64,000 nucleotides of DNA, taken from JAMZMI01 sp963848175 (GTDB taxonomy: Bacteria > Bacteroidota > Bacteroidia > Cytophagales > Cyclobacteriaceae). The stretch is from the NCBI GenBank assembly GCA_963848175.1, contig CAWKCO010000007.1, forward strand, positions 218,199 to 282,198, given 5' to 3'. Shown piece by piece: positions 63,336 through 64,000 of this stretch. A program made the position numbers and the translations under genes. The first letter of the stretch is position 1. Every line of letters starts with the position of its first letter. A model generated the notes under the pieces. The model saw nothing but the letters and a program-made list of their open reading frames with translations, was not told where the DNA came from and searched no databases.

Positions 63336-64000
63336 ATGAAAGGAAACTTAACGATAAAACTTGTTGCTGCTTTGGTGGTCTTGTTGGGGATTTATGCCGT
63401 GGTGAAGTTTACTTCGGGTAAGTCGCGAAGCAAATCCTACAGAGAGGAACTTGTGGAAATAGACACTGCGAGTGTTACCAAAATTGAGATTGAAAGTGCT
63501 GGTGAGCAGACCGTACTAAAAAAGTTGGATGGAAAATGGACAGTAGGAGAGGGTAAATCTGCGACAGTTTCTTCTGTGAATAGTTTGCTTGGAAACCTAC
63601 TCACCATTAAGCCATCTCGCTTGGCTTCTCGCAAAGAGGAATCGTGGAAGGATTTTCAGGTGGACTCGGCAGGTACAAACGTGAAAATCTATGAAGGGTC
63701 GGACAAAACACTCGACTTGGTGATTGGTCGATTTGGGGTAGAAGGCCAGCGCTCTTTTTATACCTATGTGCGATTGGCAGATGAGGAAGACACGTATGTT
63801 GCCAATAATTTTATGGGCATGGGTGTGGGCAAGTCAGCGGCTGACTTCCGAAACAGCCAAATCCTTAAAGTCAAGAAAGACAGCATCAGCTCCATCGATT
63901 TCGCGTATGCGGATGGTACTTTTTCTTTGGAAAAAGGCGGAAATGATCAGTGGACAATGGGAGGCGTTCCTGCAGATTCTGCAAGTGTAGCATCGTATCT
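63336..64000 (+). CDS. DUF4340 domain protein (N-terminal part, runs off the window)
   Basis: About 221 codons are visible from ATG 63,336 and the frame is open to the end. An N-terminal transmembrane or signal-anchor segment (LVAALVVLLGIYAVVKFTSG) is followed by the DUF4340 pattern: DGKWTVGEGKSATVSSVNSL, LGNLLTIKPSRLASRKEESW, VIGRFGVEGQRSFYTYVRLA and DFRNSQILKVKKDSISSIDF. Commonly lies directly after gldG/ABC operons in Bacteroidota and bacteria with GldG-like proteins, which suggests it works with that ABC complex at the membrane surface. Confidence 0.85.
   Translation, partial: MKGNLTIKLVAALVVLLGIYAVVKFTSGKSRSKSYREELVEIDTASVTKIEIESAGEQTVLKKLDGKWTVGEGKSATVSSVNSLLGNLLTIKPSRLASRKEESWKDFQVDSAGTNVKIYEGSDKTLDLVIGRFGVEGQRSFYTYVRLADEEDTYVANNFMGMGVGKSAADFRNSQILKVKKDSISSIDFAYADGTFSLEKGGNDQWTMGGVPADSASVASY

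Overview
The window is chromosomal DNA from a member of the Bacteroidota, most likely a gliding marine Cytophagales-type bacterium. The evidence is a gldA-gldF-gldG gliding-motility ABC transporter, a large protein with a type IX secretion (T9SS type A) C-terminal domain next to a short PID-CTERM-like protein, a GH42 and a GH113-like glycosidase, Bacteroidota domains of unknown function (DUF3078, DUF4340), moderate AT-richness and almost no Shine-Dalgarno sites. I saw no rRNA, tRNA, CRISPR array, phage or complete insertion sequence.

Layout. 0-7.7 kb: the end of alanine dehydrogenase, a minus-strand pair (UMF1-type MFS transporter, stand-alone HsdR-N-like nuclease domain), then a tightly packed plus-strand run of type II NADH dehydrogenase, C39-like cysteine peptidase, RimK-like ATP-grasp ligase, GCS2-type ligase and N-formylglutamate amidohydrolase-like hydrolase, which reads as a small-molecule or peptide amide-bond pathway. 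7.7-18.5 kb: three membrane or PAS histidine kinases and a stand-alone receiver, mixed with an alpha/beta hydrolase and a patatin-like lipase. 18.5-28.1 kb: housekeeping and envelope genes (SixA-like phosphatase, subtilisin-like protease, aminopeptidase P, NeuD-like acyltransferase, TrhO, nucleoside phosphorylase, acidic and coiled-coil small proteins, GH113-like glycosidase, ECF sigma/anti-sigma pair). 28.3-44.7 kb: DEAD-box helicase, M49-type peptidase, acetoacetyl-CoA synthetase, flavin reductase, cysM-cysE, EamA transporter, MarR/GNAT pair, fadD-like ligase, DUF3298/4163 and DUF3078 proteins, and one RES-Xre toxin-antitoxin pair. 44.7-49.4 kb: a second RES-Xre pair, GH42 and a CPA antiporter. 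49.6-54.9 kb: an SLC12-type transporter whose reading frame runs, after one apparent indel, into a P-loop ATPase, followed by an overlapping small gene. 55.2-59.9 kb: a stand-alone RluA N-terminal-type domain, the PID-CTERM/T9SS locus and a peroxiredoxin-like protein. 60.1-64 kb: gldA, gldF, gldG and a DUF4340 gene running off the end.

Thirteen genes are interrupted by what I count as 24 small frameshifts, 19 of them between 28.3 and 44.7 kb. Nearly all are single extra bases, and undoing them restores open proteins whose lengths divide exactly by three. The pattern looks like regional sequencing or assembly error rather than gene decay, so interrupted genes are given as whole spans typed as pseudogene with the probable break points named.

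The most interesting objects are the transporter-ATPase fusion with its small partner (49,566-54,929), the C39/RimK/GCS2/FGH operon (3,556-7,676), two RES-Xre modules each preceded by paired candidate operators 22 bp apart, and the unlisted 57-residue PID-CTERM-like protein directly behind a T9SS cargo gene.
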